Source: DATLBA01 sp035527275
GTDB taxonomy: Bacteria; Planctomycetota; Phycisphaerae; FEN-1346
Assembly: GCA_035527275.1 (NCBI GenBank)
Contig: DATLBA010000074.1
Span: 1 to 58,701 of the forward strand
Length of the DNA: 58,701 nt
Reading direction: 5' to 3'
Part shown: positions 31,289 through 40,430 of the stretch, piece by piece
Layout: each line of letters starts with the position of its first letter
Numbering within the stretch: position 1 is the stretch's first letter
Notes under the pieces: model-generated
Database searches by the model: none
The model's input: only the letters and a program-made list of their open reading frames with translations
What the model was told of the DNA's origin: nothing
Position numbers and translations under genes: made by a program

Positions 31289-33682
31289 GTGCCGCGCGAT
31301 ATTCCTGTCGGGAACGGCAACTTTCTGATCGCGTTCGATTCGGACTACCAGATCCGCGACGTGTATTTCCCTTACGTCGGCCAGGAAAACCACGCCGGAT
31401 GGGGACCGTGCCGATTCGGCGTCTTCGTGGACGACCCGGGCCTGGACGCGTCGCGGCGGTTCGCCTGGACCAGCGGAGAGGGCTGGAAGAAGTCCCTGCG
31501 ATACCTCCGCGAGACGCTGGCCACGAGCGTCAGCCTCCACCACGACGGCCTGAAGGTCAAACTCTATTGCAACGACGCGGTGGACTTCAATCGCAACGTC
31601 TTTATCAAGAAGATCCGCGTGACGAACCTGGCGGACGAGCGGCGTGAAATCCGCCTGTTCCTCCAGCAGGACCTCTCGCTGTTCGGGACGAAGGTGGGCG
31701 ACACGGCCTACTACGACCCGCGCTTGGGAGCCGTCGTCCATTACCGCAACCGGCGGTATCTTCTGGCCGGTTTCTGCCGCCCTGTGCCCGACGGCCAGGA
31801 CAAGCACGGCGTGGATATGTTTGCAACGGGGACGTGCGGCTTTCGCGGCGCTGAAGGGACCTGGCGCGACGCGGAGGACGGCGTTCTCTCCGGCAACCCG
31901 ATCAGCCAGGGCGCCGTCGATTCGACGATCGGTATCGCTCTGACGCTCGACGCGGGCGCCTCCGAGGTGGTGTATTATTACCTGGCGGCCGCGCGCTCCT
32001 ACGACGAGATTAAGGAACTCCACGCGATTGTCAAGGACCGCACGCCCGCCATGATGCTCCAGCGGACGATTGGCTACTGGCGGGCGTGGGTCAACGGGCC
32101 GGCCTACAATTTCGGGAACCTGCCGGCCCAGATGCAGAGACTGTTCAAGCGCAGCCTGCTCGTTATCCGCAGCCAGATCGACAACCGCGGGGCCGTCATC
32201 GCCGCCAACGATTCCGACATCCTCCAGTTCTCGCGCGACACCTACTCCTACATGTGGCCGCGCGACGGCGCCCTGGTTTGCCACGCCCTCGACCTCGCGG
32301 GTTTCCCCGACAATCCGCGACGATTCTACACCCTGTGCCGCGACTGTCTCACCGACGGCGGATACCTCCTCCACAAGTACAACCCGGACGGGACCCCGGC
32401 GTCCTCCTGGCATCCGTGGGTGGTGGACGGCCAGGAGCGGCTGCCGATCCAGGAAGACCAGACGGCCCTGGTCCTGTGGTCGCTGTGGCGTCATTTCTGG
32501 ATGCACCGCGACGTGGAGTATGTGCGGCCACTGTATCATCCGCTTGTCTTGAAAGCCGCGGATTTCATGGCCGATTTTCGCGACGCCGAAACGGGGCTGC
32601 CGCGACCCTCTTACGACTTGTGGGAGGAGCGGTACGGTGTCCACACGTTCACGGCGGCGGCGGTGTATGGCGGGCTCATCGCGGCCCGCAACTTCGCCCA
32701 AACCTTCGGCGACCACCGTCACGCCGAACGCTACGACCGCGCCGCGGCCGAGGTCCGCGACGGGATGGCCAAGCACCTCTGGAGCGAGTCGCTCCAGAGG
32801 TTCATCCGGCGGCTCGTGCCCAACGGCGACGGGTGGGAGGCCGACGAAACCATCGACGCCAGCCTCTTCGCCATCTTCACGTTCCACGCCTTCGAAGCCG
32901 ACGACCCGCGCGTCGCCAGCACCATGGACCAAGTCGCCAAAGCCCTGTGGGTCAAGACGCCCGTCGGCGGACTGGCGCGCTATGAAAACGACACCTACCA
33001 CCGGGCGTCGGGCGACCGCCGCGGCGTGCCGGGCAACCCCTGGTTCGCCTGCACCATCTGGCTCGCCGATTACCTCATCGCCAAAAGCACCACCGTCGAG
33101 GAACTCAAAGAGGCCATTCCGATCTTCCAATGGGCGGCCTCCCACGCGCTGGAGTCCGGCGTCCTGGCCGAGCAGGTCGATCCCTACACCAACCGCCCCT
33201 TGTCGGTCAGCCCGCTGACGTGGAGCCACGGCACGTTCGTTATGACGCTGGTCAAGTATCTCCAGAAACTCGAGGATTTGCATCGGTGTCCGACGTGCGG
33301 CCGGAGCATGTTCCAGATGGGCCGCCGCGGACGCCACCAGATACGCAACCACTCCTGGCTCCAGGCCCACGAAGTCTCCGAAATGGACGAGGAGAGCCCC
33401 GACCTGGAGGTCGTGGGGACGTTTGCGCGTGACGGCCAGAAGGTCACCATCTCGGTCGATTCGCGTGACTGTGTGGGGTGCGGCGTGTGCCTGGCACGGT
33501 GCCGGGCGAACGTCTTCGAAATGTGTAACGACAAGTCCTACATCAGCCTCGAGCGCCTCGCCCACTGCACCCTCTGTCGCGATTGCGAAACCTATTGCCC
33601 CCTCCGGGCCATCCACCTTACCATTGAGCCGGTCGAGAAGGTGGAGCAGACCCGCTCGGCGGACGGAGCCGCACAAGACTAA
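31289..33682 (+). CDS. GH15 glucoamylase-like enzyme fused to a two-cluster ferredoxin domain
   Basis: A 797-residue protein. Residues 1 to about 270 form the N-terminal beta-sandwich seen in bacterial glucoamylases (GNGNFLIAFDSDYQIRDVYFP). The (alpha/alpha)6 barrel follows, with YSYMWPRDGALV, the acid Glu in YDLWEERYGVHT (about E446-E447) and the base Glu in GVLAEQVDPYTN (about E628). It should release glucose from alpha-1,4/1,6 glucans. After a linker with one CPTCG, residues about 724-785 carry CVGCGVCLARCRANVF and CTLCRDCETYCPLRAI, a complete two-[4Fe-4S] ferredoxin. The start is a GTG with GGGGAGG upstream. No signal peptide, so cytoplasmic. The stop is intact and no frameshift is evident at the junction. 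Confidence 0.9.
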   Translation: MPRDIPVGNGNFLIAFDSDYQIRDVYFPYVGQENHAGWGPCRFGVFVDDPGLDASRRFAWTSGEGWKKSLRYLRETLATSVSLHHDGLKVKLYCNDAVDFNRNVFIKKIRVTNLADERREIRLFLQQDLSLFGTKVGDTAYYDPRLGAVVHYRNRRYLLAGFCRPVPDGQDKHGVDMFATGTCGFRGAEGTWRDAEDGVLSGNPISQGAVDSTIGIALTLDAGASEVVYYYLAAARSYDEIKELHAIVKDRTPAMMLQRTIGYWRAWVNGPAYNFGNLPAQMQRLFKRSLLVIRSQIDNRGAVIAANDSDILQFSRDTYSYMWPRDGALVCHALDLAGFPDNPRRFYTLCRDCLTDGGYLLHKYNPDGTPASSWHPWVVDGQERLPIQEDQTALVLWSLWRHFWMHRDVEYVRPLYHPLVLKAADFMADFRDAETGLPRPSYDLWEERYGVHTFTAAAVYGGLIAARNFAQTFGDHRHAERYDRAAAEVRDGMAKHLWSESLQRFIRRLVPNGDGWEADETIDASLFAIFTFHAFEADDPRVASTMDQVAKALWVKTPVGGLARYENDTYHRASGDRRGVPGNPWFACTIWLADYLIAKSTTVEELKEAIPIFQWAASHALESGVLAEQVDPYTNRPLSVSPLTWSHGTFVMTLVKYLQKLEDLHRCPTCGRSMFQMGRRGRHQIRNHSWLQAHEVSEMDEESPDLEVVGTFARDGQKVTISVDSRDCVGCGVCLARCRANVFEMCNDKSYISLERLAHCTLCRDCETYCPLRAIHLTIEPVEKVEQTRSADGAAQD

Positions 33683-33789
33683 GCCTCAGCCCGCCTGACC
33701 CGCCTTAGGCGGGGCGGGCAGGCCTGCCGCCCCGGCCGACGCCGCCCGCCCGGCTCGCCCAACGGACGGTTCAGCCGGGGAGTCTTGCC

Positions 33790-35754
33790 ATGCACCGAGA
33801 TTCCAAGGACCTGCGCGACACTGACCGGGCTCTGGCGACCGAGTGGCTCCTCACCGACGGCACGGGCGGCTACGCGTCCTCGACGGTTCTCGCGTGTCCC
33901 GCGCGGCGCTACCACGGTCTCTGGGTTCCCGCGCTGAGACCGCCGGTGGATCGGCGCGTCATCCTCGCTCACGTCGAAGAACTTCTTAAGACCGAATCGG
34001 GCGAAACGTATCTCTCGACGTGCGAGTACGCCGACGGCTTCTATCCGGACGGTTTCCGGACCGCGCGCGCGTTCGACCTGGAGCCGTTTCCGCGGCTGGT
34101 GTCCCGCGCCGGGGATATAACCGTTGAGCGCGACGTCCTGTTGCTCAGAGGGGGCAAAGGCGTATGCCTCACCTATTGCGTGACGGCCGAGATGGAGTGG
34201 GCGCTCGAACTTGCGCCGTTCCTTGCGCTGCGTTCGGTTCACCACCTCGCGCGCCGGCACGACAACTTCCGCGTCGAACCGCTTGCCGACGCCTGCGGAT
34301 TCTGCTGCCTCTCGGAAGGGATGCCGGGCGTATCCCTCTGGACCGATGCCCGGGCCGACGTCCGGGTCAACCCCGCCTGGTATGAGGGCGTGCTTCGGCG
34401 CACGGAACGCGAGCGCGGCTTCGATTGCACCGAGGACCTCCTCATGCCCGGAAGGTGGACCATCACCGGTTCGGGACGGGCCGAGTGGCACGTTTTCTGC
34501 TCGTTCGATCCGCCCCGGCCAATCGACGTGGCGGCAGAAAAGGCGAGAGAGCAAGCACGCCGCGCGGACCTCATTGCTCGGGTCGGGTCGCCGAAGGACG
34601 AGCGGCTCAGGCGCCTCGTCCTGGCAGCCGACGCCTTTCTCGTGGACCGCCGCGATGCAGGCAACGACCTGGCCACCATCATTGCCGGCTATCACTGGTT
34701 CGGCGACTGGGGCCGCGACGCCATGATCGCCCTGCCGGGCCTGGCCCTTGAAACCGGTCGGCTCGACGTAGCCCGGCGGGTGCTCGAAGCCTTCAGCGCC
34801 GCCTCAAGCGACGGCCTCATCCCCAACCGCTTCGCCGAGGAAACCGGCCAGGCGGAATACAACACCGTGGATGCCAGCCTGTGGTTCCTCCAGGCCGTGG
34901 CCGCCTACGTGAAGGCGGGGGGAGACATGGGGCTCGTCCGCGAGCGACTCTGGCCCGTCGCAATCCAAATCATTCAAGGGTACCGCAACGGCACGCGCTT
35001 CGGCATCCGCGCCGACGCCGACGGCCTGATTGCCGCCGGAAACGAGGAGACGCAACTGACGTGGATGGACGCTCGCCGCGCCGGCCGCGCCGTCACGCCG
35101 CGCTGCGGCAAAGCGGTCGAGGTAAACGCGCTTTGGATTTCGGGCCTGGCCCTGATGAACGAGTTGGCGCCTGCGCTCGGCGCCGACCCGCCCCCTGCCG
35201 CCGACCTGCCGCGCCTCCGGCGGGCCTTCGCGGATTTGTTTTGGAATGACCGGGCCGGCTGCCTTCACGATTGTATCAGGCCGGACGGCACGCCCGACGC
35301 GAGCCTTCGGCCGAACCAGATTCTGGCCGTCGGTCTGCCGCACGCGCCGCTCGCTGGCGAGCGCGCCCGGCGCGTCGTCCGGGTCGTGCGTGAGCGACTC
35401 TTGACGCCGCGCGGGCTGCGAAGCCTTGCGCCCGACGACTCCTCGTATTGCGGCACTTATGCGGGCGGGCCGGATGAGCGCGACGGCGCGTATCATCAGG
35501 GAACGGCGTGGCCGTGGTTGCTCGGCCCCTACGTTGACGCGATCTTTGAAGTGGAGGATTTCGAGGGCGCGCGCGGCGAGGCGACCGGGCTCCTCGAAAG
35601 GCTGCTTGATTCGATGGACGAGGCCGGGCTGGGTCAGATTGGCGAGATTTTCGACGGTGACCCGCCGCACCGTCCGCGCGGCTGCATCGCCCAGGCGTGG
35701 AGCGTCGCCGCCGCCATTCATATCTGGCGCCGGCTCGAAGCCACCGGGGGCTAG
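33790..35754 (+). CDS. glycogen debranching enzyme (amylo-alpha-1,6-glucosidase, GH133)
   Basis: It hydrolyses alpha-1,6 branch stubs in glycogen. The 654-residue protein has the N-terminal GDE_N domain (EWLLTDGTGGYASSTVLACPARRYHGLWVPAL). The catalytic barrel has YHWFGDWGRDAMIALPGLAL, GLIPNRFAEETGQAEYNTVDASLWF, LTWMDARRAGRAVTPR and GTYAGGPDERDGAYHQGTAWPWLLGPY. The signatures and length match the archaeal/bacterial single-function GDE. It lies 107 bp after the GH15-ferredoxin gene on the same strand and is probably co-transcribed, giving a debranching plus glucose-releasing pair. GGGGAG precedes the ATG. Confidence 0.94.
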   Translation: MHRDSKDLRDTDRALATEWLLTDGTGGYASSTVLACPARRYHGLWVPALRPPVDRRVILAHVEELLKTESGETYLSTCEYADGFYPDGFRTARAFDLEPFPRLVSRAGDITVERDVLLLRGGKGVCLTYCVTAEMEWALELAPFLALRSVHHLARRHDNFRVEPLADACGFCCLSEGMPGVSLWTDARADVRVNPAWYEGVLRRTERERGFDCTEDLLMPGRWTITGSGRAEWHVFCSFDPPRPIDVAAEKAREQARRADLIARVGSPKDERLRRLVLAADAFLVDRRDAGNDLATIIAGYHWFGDWGRDAMIALPGLALETGRLDVARRVLEAFSAASSDGLIPNRFAEETGQAEYNTVDASLWFLQAVAAYVKAGGDMGLVRERLWPVAIQIIQGYRNGTRFGIRADADGLIAAGNEETQLTWMDARRAGRAVTPRCGKAVEVNALWISGLALMNELAPALGADPPPAADLPRLRRAFADLFWNDRAGCLHDCIRPDGTPDASLRPNQILAVGLPHAPLAGERARRVVRVVRERLLTPRGLRSLAPDDSSYCGTYAGGPDERDGAYHQGTAWPWLLGPYVDAIFEVEDFEGARGEATGLLERLLDSMDEAGLGQIGEIFDGDPPHRPRGCIAQAWSVAAAIHIWRRLEATGG

Positions 35755-35768
35755 AGGGGAATCAATCC

Positions 35769-35797
35769 TTGAAAACCCGCCGCCCGCGGCTTAGCAT
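35769..35797 (+). promoter_or_regulatory. candidate promoter of the EIIA/V-ATPase operon
   Basis: TTGAAA (35769-35774), a 17-bp spacer and TAGCAT (35792-35797), about 120 bp before the EIIA gene. It would drive the whole run to 45557. Confidence 0.5.
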
Positions 35798-35916
35798 GAC
35801 GAAATCGTTATCAAGCGGGCGAGCGTTGGGCGCGGACAGTTTGGCGGGCCGTCGGCCGGCCGATGCGGGGCGCACCCCGCTGACGTGGTTGCAAGCGGAC
35901 ACTGAGGAGCACACTG

Positions 35917-36369
35917 ATGAGATTGCGAGATTTGCTCGATGAATCCGTCGTCAAGGTCGACCTCGAAAGCCGCGACAAGGAGGAATGTTTCGAGGAGATG
36001 ATCGATCTTCTGGTCCGGGCGGGGCGTATCTCCGACCGCGCCGCGGCGATTAAAGCCCTCCGAGAGCGCGAGGCCAAAGGCAGCACCGGCATCGGCCAGG
36101 GCATCGCCATTCCCCACGCCAACGACGCCTCCATAAAGGCCATGACGGCGGCGATGGCCACAAGTCCCGCTGGCATCGAGTTCGATGCGATCGATGACGA
36201 ACCGGTTCACGCGGTTTTTCTGCTTTTGGCGCGAATGGACGATCCGGGACCCCACGTGCGGGCCCTGGCCGAAATCTCCCGCCTCGTTCAGACGCCGGGC
36301 CTGTATCGGCGGCTGACGGAGGCAAAATCGCCCCGGGAGGTCCTTGATATTCTGGACGCCGAGGAGTAG
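35917..36369 (+). CDS. PTS EIIA (nitrogen/fructose type) phosphoryl-acceptor protein
   Basis: A stand-alone EIIA domain of 150 residues (PTS_EIIA_2 family, as in PtsN). The phosphorylation site is the His in GQGIAIPHANDASI near residue 67, preceded by the conserved GSTGIGQG. The opening LRDLLDESVVKVDLESRDKEECFEEMIDLL also fits. No EIIB or EIIC domain follows, so it is regulatory rather than a sugar transporter. EIIA-Ntr proteins in other bacteria bind and regulate ion transporters and kinases according to phosphorylation state. GAGGAG precedes the ATG, and the V-ATPase genes start 28 bp after its stop. Confidence 0.92.
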   Translation: MRLRDLLDESVVKVDLESRDKEECFEEMIDLLVRAGRISDRAAAIKALREREAKGSTGIGQGIAIPHANDASIKAMTAAMATSPAGIEFDAIDDEPVHAVFLLLARMDDPGPHVRALAEISRLVQTPGLYRRLTEAKSPREVLDILDAEE

Positions 36370-36397
36370 CCACAACACGCCCCGCCGGAGGTGCCTG

Positions 36398-36712
36398 ATG
36401 CGCGATGTCATCCGCAAGATGCTCGAAGCGGAAGCCGAGGCCAAACGGATCGTCCAAGAGGCCGGGGCCCAGGCGGAGCGCCTCCTCGCCGAGGCCCGCC
36501 GCCAGGCCCAGAAACTCGCCGAGCGGGCCCGGAGGGAAACCGCCGCCGAAGCCGACCGAATCATCCAAACCGCCGAGCGCGACGCCGAACGCGAGAAAAA
36601 GGAACGCCTCGACGAGATTGCTTCCGAGATGGATGCCGAGTTGAAGGTGAGCGAAGACGCTCGCCGCGCGGCTGTTGAAGCCGTGGTGCAATCCGTATGC
36701 GGCAAGTCGTAG
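36398..36712 (+). CDS. ntpF: V-type ATPase peripheral stalk subunit (G/H-like)
   Basis: A 104-residue, almost fully alpha-helical, Ala/Glu/Arg-rich coiled coil (KMLEAEAEAKRIVQEAGAQA and similar heptads from residue 6 to 95), as expected of the peripheral-stalk subunit that pairs with subunit E. It lacks recognisable globular domains. The ATG at 36398 has GGAGGTG upstream; longer frames are not needed. It is first in the ATPase run. Assignment is by coiled-coil character and position, which matches the G/H-C-I-K order of other bacterial operons. Confidence 0.8.
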   Translation: MRDVIRKMLEAEAEAKRIVQEAGAQAERLLAEARRQAQKLAERARRETAAEADRIIQTAERDAEREKKERLDEIASEMDAELKVSEDARRAAVEAVVQSVCGKS

Positions 36713-36730
36713 TCGCTCTGGAGACGGCCG

Positions 36731-37789
36731 GTGACCATGACGGCGATTACCACAGACCTCGACTTCGTGACCGCCCGTCTCCACGCGCGCCGCAGCCGCA
36801 TGGCCGAAGGCAAGCGCCTCGACGACCTGTGCCACATCCGCACGATGCCGGAACTCGGCCGGGCCCTCTACCCGGAGACCGGTCCGCGCACGGCGGTTGA
36901 CCTTCAGCGCCGGCTCGTGGCGGACACGGCCGAGGAGGTGGGGAATATTGCCGGTTATCTGGGCGGGGCCGAGGCCGAGGTCCTGAATTGGTTGTGCGTC
37001 CGCTTCCAGATGGAGAACCTCAAAGTCCTGGCCCGGGGGTTTTCGGGCGGACTGAGCCTCGAGGAAATCCGCCCCTACCTGGTTCCGCTCCCCGCCGGGT
37101 TGGCGCTGTCGGTCGAGCCGTTTCTTGCCGCCGAGTCGCTTGAGGCCTTCGCGAACCTGATTCCCGCCGGCGCGCTTGCCGAGAGCGTCCTGCGTCTGGC
37201 GATCGAGCCATACAAGGCACAGCCCAGGCCTTTCTTCATCGAATCGGCGCTGGACCATGGGTACCTGGCGGAGTTGGCGACTCGGGCCGGGAACCTGTCC
37301 GGCGGCGAACGCGGTTTCGTCATGAGCGTCGCCCGGCAGGAAGTGGAGATGTTCCACACGTTGCTGGCCGCGAGGGGCCGGTTCCATTACCAGATGGCTT
37401 CCGATGCGCTTATCGCTTTCGGCGTGAGCGGGGCGGGCGCCGAGAGGGAGCGGCTGGAGGCCATGGCCCGGGCAGCGGACCTCGCTGAGGTGGCCCGGCG
37501 AGCGGTCGGGCACGGGATCGGTCGCCTGCCGTCCGGGACGTCCGAACCGCCCGAAGCCGCCATCCCCATTCTCGAAGCCCTGGCCTGGAACCGCTTCTGG
37601 CGGGTGGCCAACCAGGTGTTCCGGGCCAGCCACATCGGCCTGGGTGCGGTGGTCGGCTACGTGGGGCTTCGCCGGGTCGAATTGGCGAACCTGATTACGT
37701 TGACGGAGGGCATCCGGGCGGCTCTGGCGCCGGACGCCATCCGCCGGCGCATGATTCCGAGGAGCGACCTGGAGGCGGCTCATGTTTAG
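36731..37789 (+). CDS. ntpC: V-type ATPase subunit C (d)
   Basis: This is the central-stalk socket linking the DF axle to the membrane ring. The 352-residue product carries the vATP-synt_AC39 pattern: DLDFVTARLHARRSRM at the start, WLCVRFQMENLKVLARGF and AYVGLRRVELANLITLTEGI-like helices, with the final GLRRVELANLITLTEGIRAAL block. The start is taken as the GTG at 36731 (GGAG at a normal distance); an ATG two codons later is possible. It overlaps subunit I by 8 bp, so translation is coupled. Confidence 0.9.
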   Translation: MTMTAITTDLDFVTARLHARRSRMAEGKRLDDLCHIRTMPELGRALYPETGPRTAVDLQRRLVADTAEEVGNIAGYLGGAEAEVLNWLCVRFQMENLKVLARGFSGGLSLEEIRPYLVPLPAGLALSVEPFLAAESLEAFANLIPAGALAESVLRLAIEPYKAQPRPFFIESALDHGYLAELATRAGNLSGGERGFVMSVARQEVEMFHTLLAARGRFHYQMASDALIAFGVSGAGAERERLEAMARAADLAEVARRAVGHGIGRLPSGTSEPPEAAIPILEALAWNRFWRVANQVFRASHIGLGAVVGYVGLRRVELANLITLTEGIRAALAPDAIRRRMIPRSDLEAAHV

Positions 37790-39758
37790 TCCGGAGGCCA
37801 TGCAGCGCCTAAGCGCCGTCGTCCTTGAACGGGACGAGCGGAATGTGCTGCGCGGCCTCGGCCGACTCGGGGCGATGCATCTGGTTTGCGAGAAGGCGGG
37901 GCCCGACACGGCGCCGATCGAGCCGCCGGACCGGACGCCCCAACTCGCCCGCGCCGATGAACTGATCGCCCGCCTCGACCGGCTCAGGCGGCGGCTCCAG
38001 ATCGAGCAACTCCCTGAGCCCGCTGAGGCGACCGAAGAAGCGTCGCTCGACCAGGTCGAGGAACGCGCCGCAGACCTCGAGGCGCACGCGGAAAAGGTTC
38101 TCAAGCGGCGCGACGCGCTGCATCAGCGGTGGGCCCAGGTCACGGCGTTCCTCGACCAGGTGTCCGCCTACGGGGCGTTGGAACTGCCCGTGGACCGGCT
38201 CGGGCAGATGACGTTCCTGCATTTTGCCATCGGTGGCCTGCCGCCCGACCGCCTCGAGGGTCTTGAGGACAAGGTCGGCCCGAACGTCGTCCTGTTGCCC
38301 CTGGCCGAGGAGGAGGGCCGAAAACGCCTTGTCGCGGTCACCAGCCGAAAGGGGCGCTTCGCGCTGGAGACGGCGCTTGAGGAAGTGGGTTTCCGCCGCG
38401 AGGCCCTTACCGCACCAACGGACGAGACGACGGCGAAGGTGGCCGACGAGGCCCGGCGCGAGCAAGAGCGGCTGGCCCGCGAGATGGCGCACCACGGGGA
38501 GGCCCTTGAGGCCCTCCGCACCGAAACGGCCCAGCCGCTCGCGGACCTTCGGCGCGTGGCGGAAATCGAGCGGCAAATTCTGGAAGCCGAACAGAACTTC
38601 CCCCGCACCGAGACGACGGCGCTCATCACCGGATGGGTCCCCACCGCCGACGTCCCGGCCGTCGCCCGCCGCATCAGGGAACTGACCGGCGGCCGATGCG
38701 TCATCGAGACCGCCGACCCGGGCGACGTGCCTGAGGAGGAAATTCCGATTCTCGTGCGGCACCGGCGGCTCCTGCGGCCGTTTCAACTGCTTGTGGCCGG
38801 CTACGGCCTGCCCGGATACCACGAACTGGAGCCGACGCTCTTTGTCGCCATCACCTTTCTGGCGATGTTCGGCATGATGTTCGGCGACGTGGGCCACGGC
38901 GGCGTGCTCGTGCTGGGTGGGCTGTTGACGCTTTGGGCAGGCCGATCCGACCGGGTCCGCGACATCGGCCTTTTGCTTGTGCTCGGGGGCGCGAGCAGCG
39001 TCGCCTTCGGGTTCCTCTACGGCGAATACTTTGGCATCTCAGGCCCGGGCCTATGGCACTCGCCCCTGGAAGGCAATGTGATGGCGTTTCTCGTGGACGC
39101 GATTGTCATCGGCATCGCCATCATCAGCCTGGGCCTGGTGCTCAACATCATCAATCGGTTTCGGCGCGGCGACATCATCGGCGGGTTCCTCGACAAGTTC
39201 GGCGTCGTGGGCGCGGTTTTTTACTGGGGCGTCCTGGCCCTGGGCTTGAAGTTCATCGTTTATCACGAGAGAGAACTCCACTGGCTGGAGGTCACGCTGC
39301 TCGTCATCGTCCCGCTGGCGGCGCTGTTTCTGAAGGAGCCGATTCAATATGCCCTCAGCCGCCGCGCCGGCCGCGAACCTCGTTCAAAGAACCTGCCGTT
39401 GGCTTTCCTCGAATCGGCGATTGACCTCTTCGAGGCGCTCTTGAGTTACACGGCCAACACGATCAGTTTCGTCCGGTTGGCCGCCTACGCGATAAGCCAT
39501 GCGGCGATTCTAATGGCGACCTTCCTGATGGCGCGCGAGGCCTCGAAGGCCGCCGGCGCCCTCGGCGGCGCGGTCGGAATCATGATAATCATTCTCGGGA
39601 ACGCGACGGCGATTGTGCTGGAGGGAATCATCGCCTCGGTTCAGGCCCTGCGTCTCGAGTACTACGAGTTCTTCGGAAAGTTCTTCACGGGGGGCGGGCG
39701 GGCCTTCAAGCCCTTCCGGTTCGCAGCAAAGGGACAGGATTCGTTGCCTCAAGAATAA
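37782..39758 (+). CDS. ntpI: V-type ATPase subunit I (a)
   Basis: This is the stator membrane subunit that forms the ion half-channels. The 658-residue product has a soluble N-terminal half of about 340 residues with long coiled coils, then seven to eight membrane helices from about residue 345 on. The C-terminal segment with FLESAIDLFEALLSYTANTISFVRLAAYAISHAAIL contains the essential Arg (RLAAYA) that interacts with the ring Glu. GxxGYGLPGYHELEPT precedes the first helix. It overlaps subunit C at its start and is 13 bp before subunit K. Confidence 0.95.
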   Translation: MFSPEAMQRLSAVVLERDERNVLRGLGRLGAMHLVCEKAGPDTAPIEPPDRTPQLARADELIARLDRLRRRLQIEQLPEPAEATEEASLDQVEERAADLEAHAEKVLKRRDALHQRWAQVTAFLDQVSAYGALELPVDRLGQMTFLHFAIGGLPPDRLEGLEDKVGPNVVLLPLAEEEGRKRLVAVTSRKGRFALETALEEVGFRREALTAPTDETTAKVADEARREQERLAREMAHHGEALEALRTETAQPLADLRRVAEIERQILEAEQNFPRTETTALITGWVPTADVPAVARRIRELTGGRCVIETADPGDVPEEEIPILVRHRRLLRPFQLLVAGYGLPGYHELEPTLFVAITFLAMFGMMFGDVGHGGVLVLGGLLTLWAGRSDRVRDIGLLLVLGGASSVAFGFLYGEYFGISGPGLWHSPLEGNVMAFLVDAIVIGIAIISLGLVLNIINRFRRGDIIGGFLDKFGVVGAVFYWGVLALGLKFIVYHERELHWLEVTLLVIVPLAALFLKEPIQYALSRRAGREPRSKNLPLAFLESAIDLFEALLSYTANTISFVRLAAYAISHAAILMATFLMAREASKAAGALGGAVGIMIIILGNATAIVLEGIIASVQALRLEYYEFFGKFFTGGGRAFKPFRFAAKGQDSLPQE

Positions 39759-39771
39759 GGAGGTAAACGCG

Positions 39772-40089
39772 ATGAGGCTGCATCATTGGATCGGCGCGCT
39801 GGTGCTGGTCGGCATGACGGCGGGCTGTGCGCTGGCGCAGACCGAAGAGATGGGGCCGACGGAGGCCGAAGTGTACAAGACGGTTGCGCTTGCGGCGGCG
39901 GTGGCGTTCGTGACGGCCGTCAGCATCGTCGGGGCGGCCTATGCGGTCGGCCGGATCGGGTCGGCGGCCATCGGAGCGGCGGCCGAAAAGCCCGAGATGT
40001 TGACCCGGAGCCTGGTGTTCGTCGCCCTGGCCGAAGGGCTCGCCATTCTCGGGTTCGCCGTCGCCATAATGTTGATGGCCAAGATGTAG
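39772..40089 (+). CDS. ntpK: V-type ATPase ring subunit K (c)
   Basis: This is the rotor ring proteolipid. The 105-residue product begins with a likely signal peptide (HHWIGALVLVGMTAGCALAQ), followed by one two-helix hairpin. Helix 1 runs from about residue 36 to 65 (VALAAAVAFVTAVSIVGAAYAVG) and helix 2 carries the ion-carrying Glu in FVALAEGLAILGFAVAIML near residue 92. A single hairpin makes it an 8-kDa-type subunit rather than the 16-kDa duplicated eukaryotic form. AAGGAGG lies 8 nt before the ATG. The motif after the Glu and the lack of a Gln in helix 1 lean towards protons over sodium, but this is weak. Confidence 0.93.
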   Translation: MRLHHWIGALVLVGMTAGCALAQTEEMGPTEAEVYKTVALAAAVAFVTAVSIVGAAYAVGRIGSAAIGAAAEKPEMLTRSLVFVALAEGLAILGFAVAIMLMAKM

Positions 40090-40103
40090 CACGGAGGCGG
40101 GCC

Positions 40104-40430
40104 GTGAAGTTTTACTGCATCGCCGACGAGGACACGGTCCGCGGGTTCCGGCTCGCGGGCGTCGCAGGCGAGGTGGTCGCCGCGCCCGACGAGGCCGCCT
40201 GCGCGCTTGACCGCGCCGCGCGCCGCCGCGACATCGGCGTCATCATCGTGACGCACGAGGTTGCCGCCGACGCGCGCGACAAGGTTGATGCGATTCGCAT
40301 GCGCCAGGCGGAGCCGCTTGTTGTCGAAATACCGGGGCCCGAGGGACCCATGCCCGGCCGCAAGACGCTGCGCCGGTTCGTGCAGGAGGCGGTCGGCATC
40401 CGTATCGGACGGAAGGAACCAGGCGAGTGA
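40104..40430 (+). CDS. ntpG: V-type ATPase subunit F
   Basis: A small central-axle subunit of 108 residues. The opening VKFYCIADEDTVRGFRLAGVAG is the ATP-synt_F pattern, and IGVIIVTHEVAADARDKVDAIR and PLVVEIPGPEGPMPGRKT follow, the last being the characteristic P.VVEIPGPEG block. Start GTG at 40104 with GGAGGCGGG upstream. The stop overlaps the subunit E start by 4 bp (GTGA), so the genes are coupled. Confidence 0.93.
   Translation: MKFYCIADEDTVRGFRLAGVAGEVVAAPDEAACALDRAARRRDIGVIIVTHEVAADARDKVDAIRMRQAEPLVVEIPGPEGPMPGRKTLRRFVQEAVGIRIGRKEPGE

Noticed and set aside
31241..33676. 811-codon minus-strand open frame opposite the GH15-ferredoxin gene
   Set aside because: Antisense shadow of a GC-rich gene: no known domain, unusual composition, and the plus strand has strong catalytic and cluster motifs.
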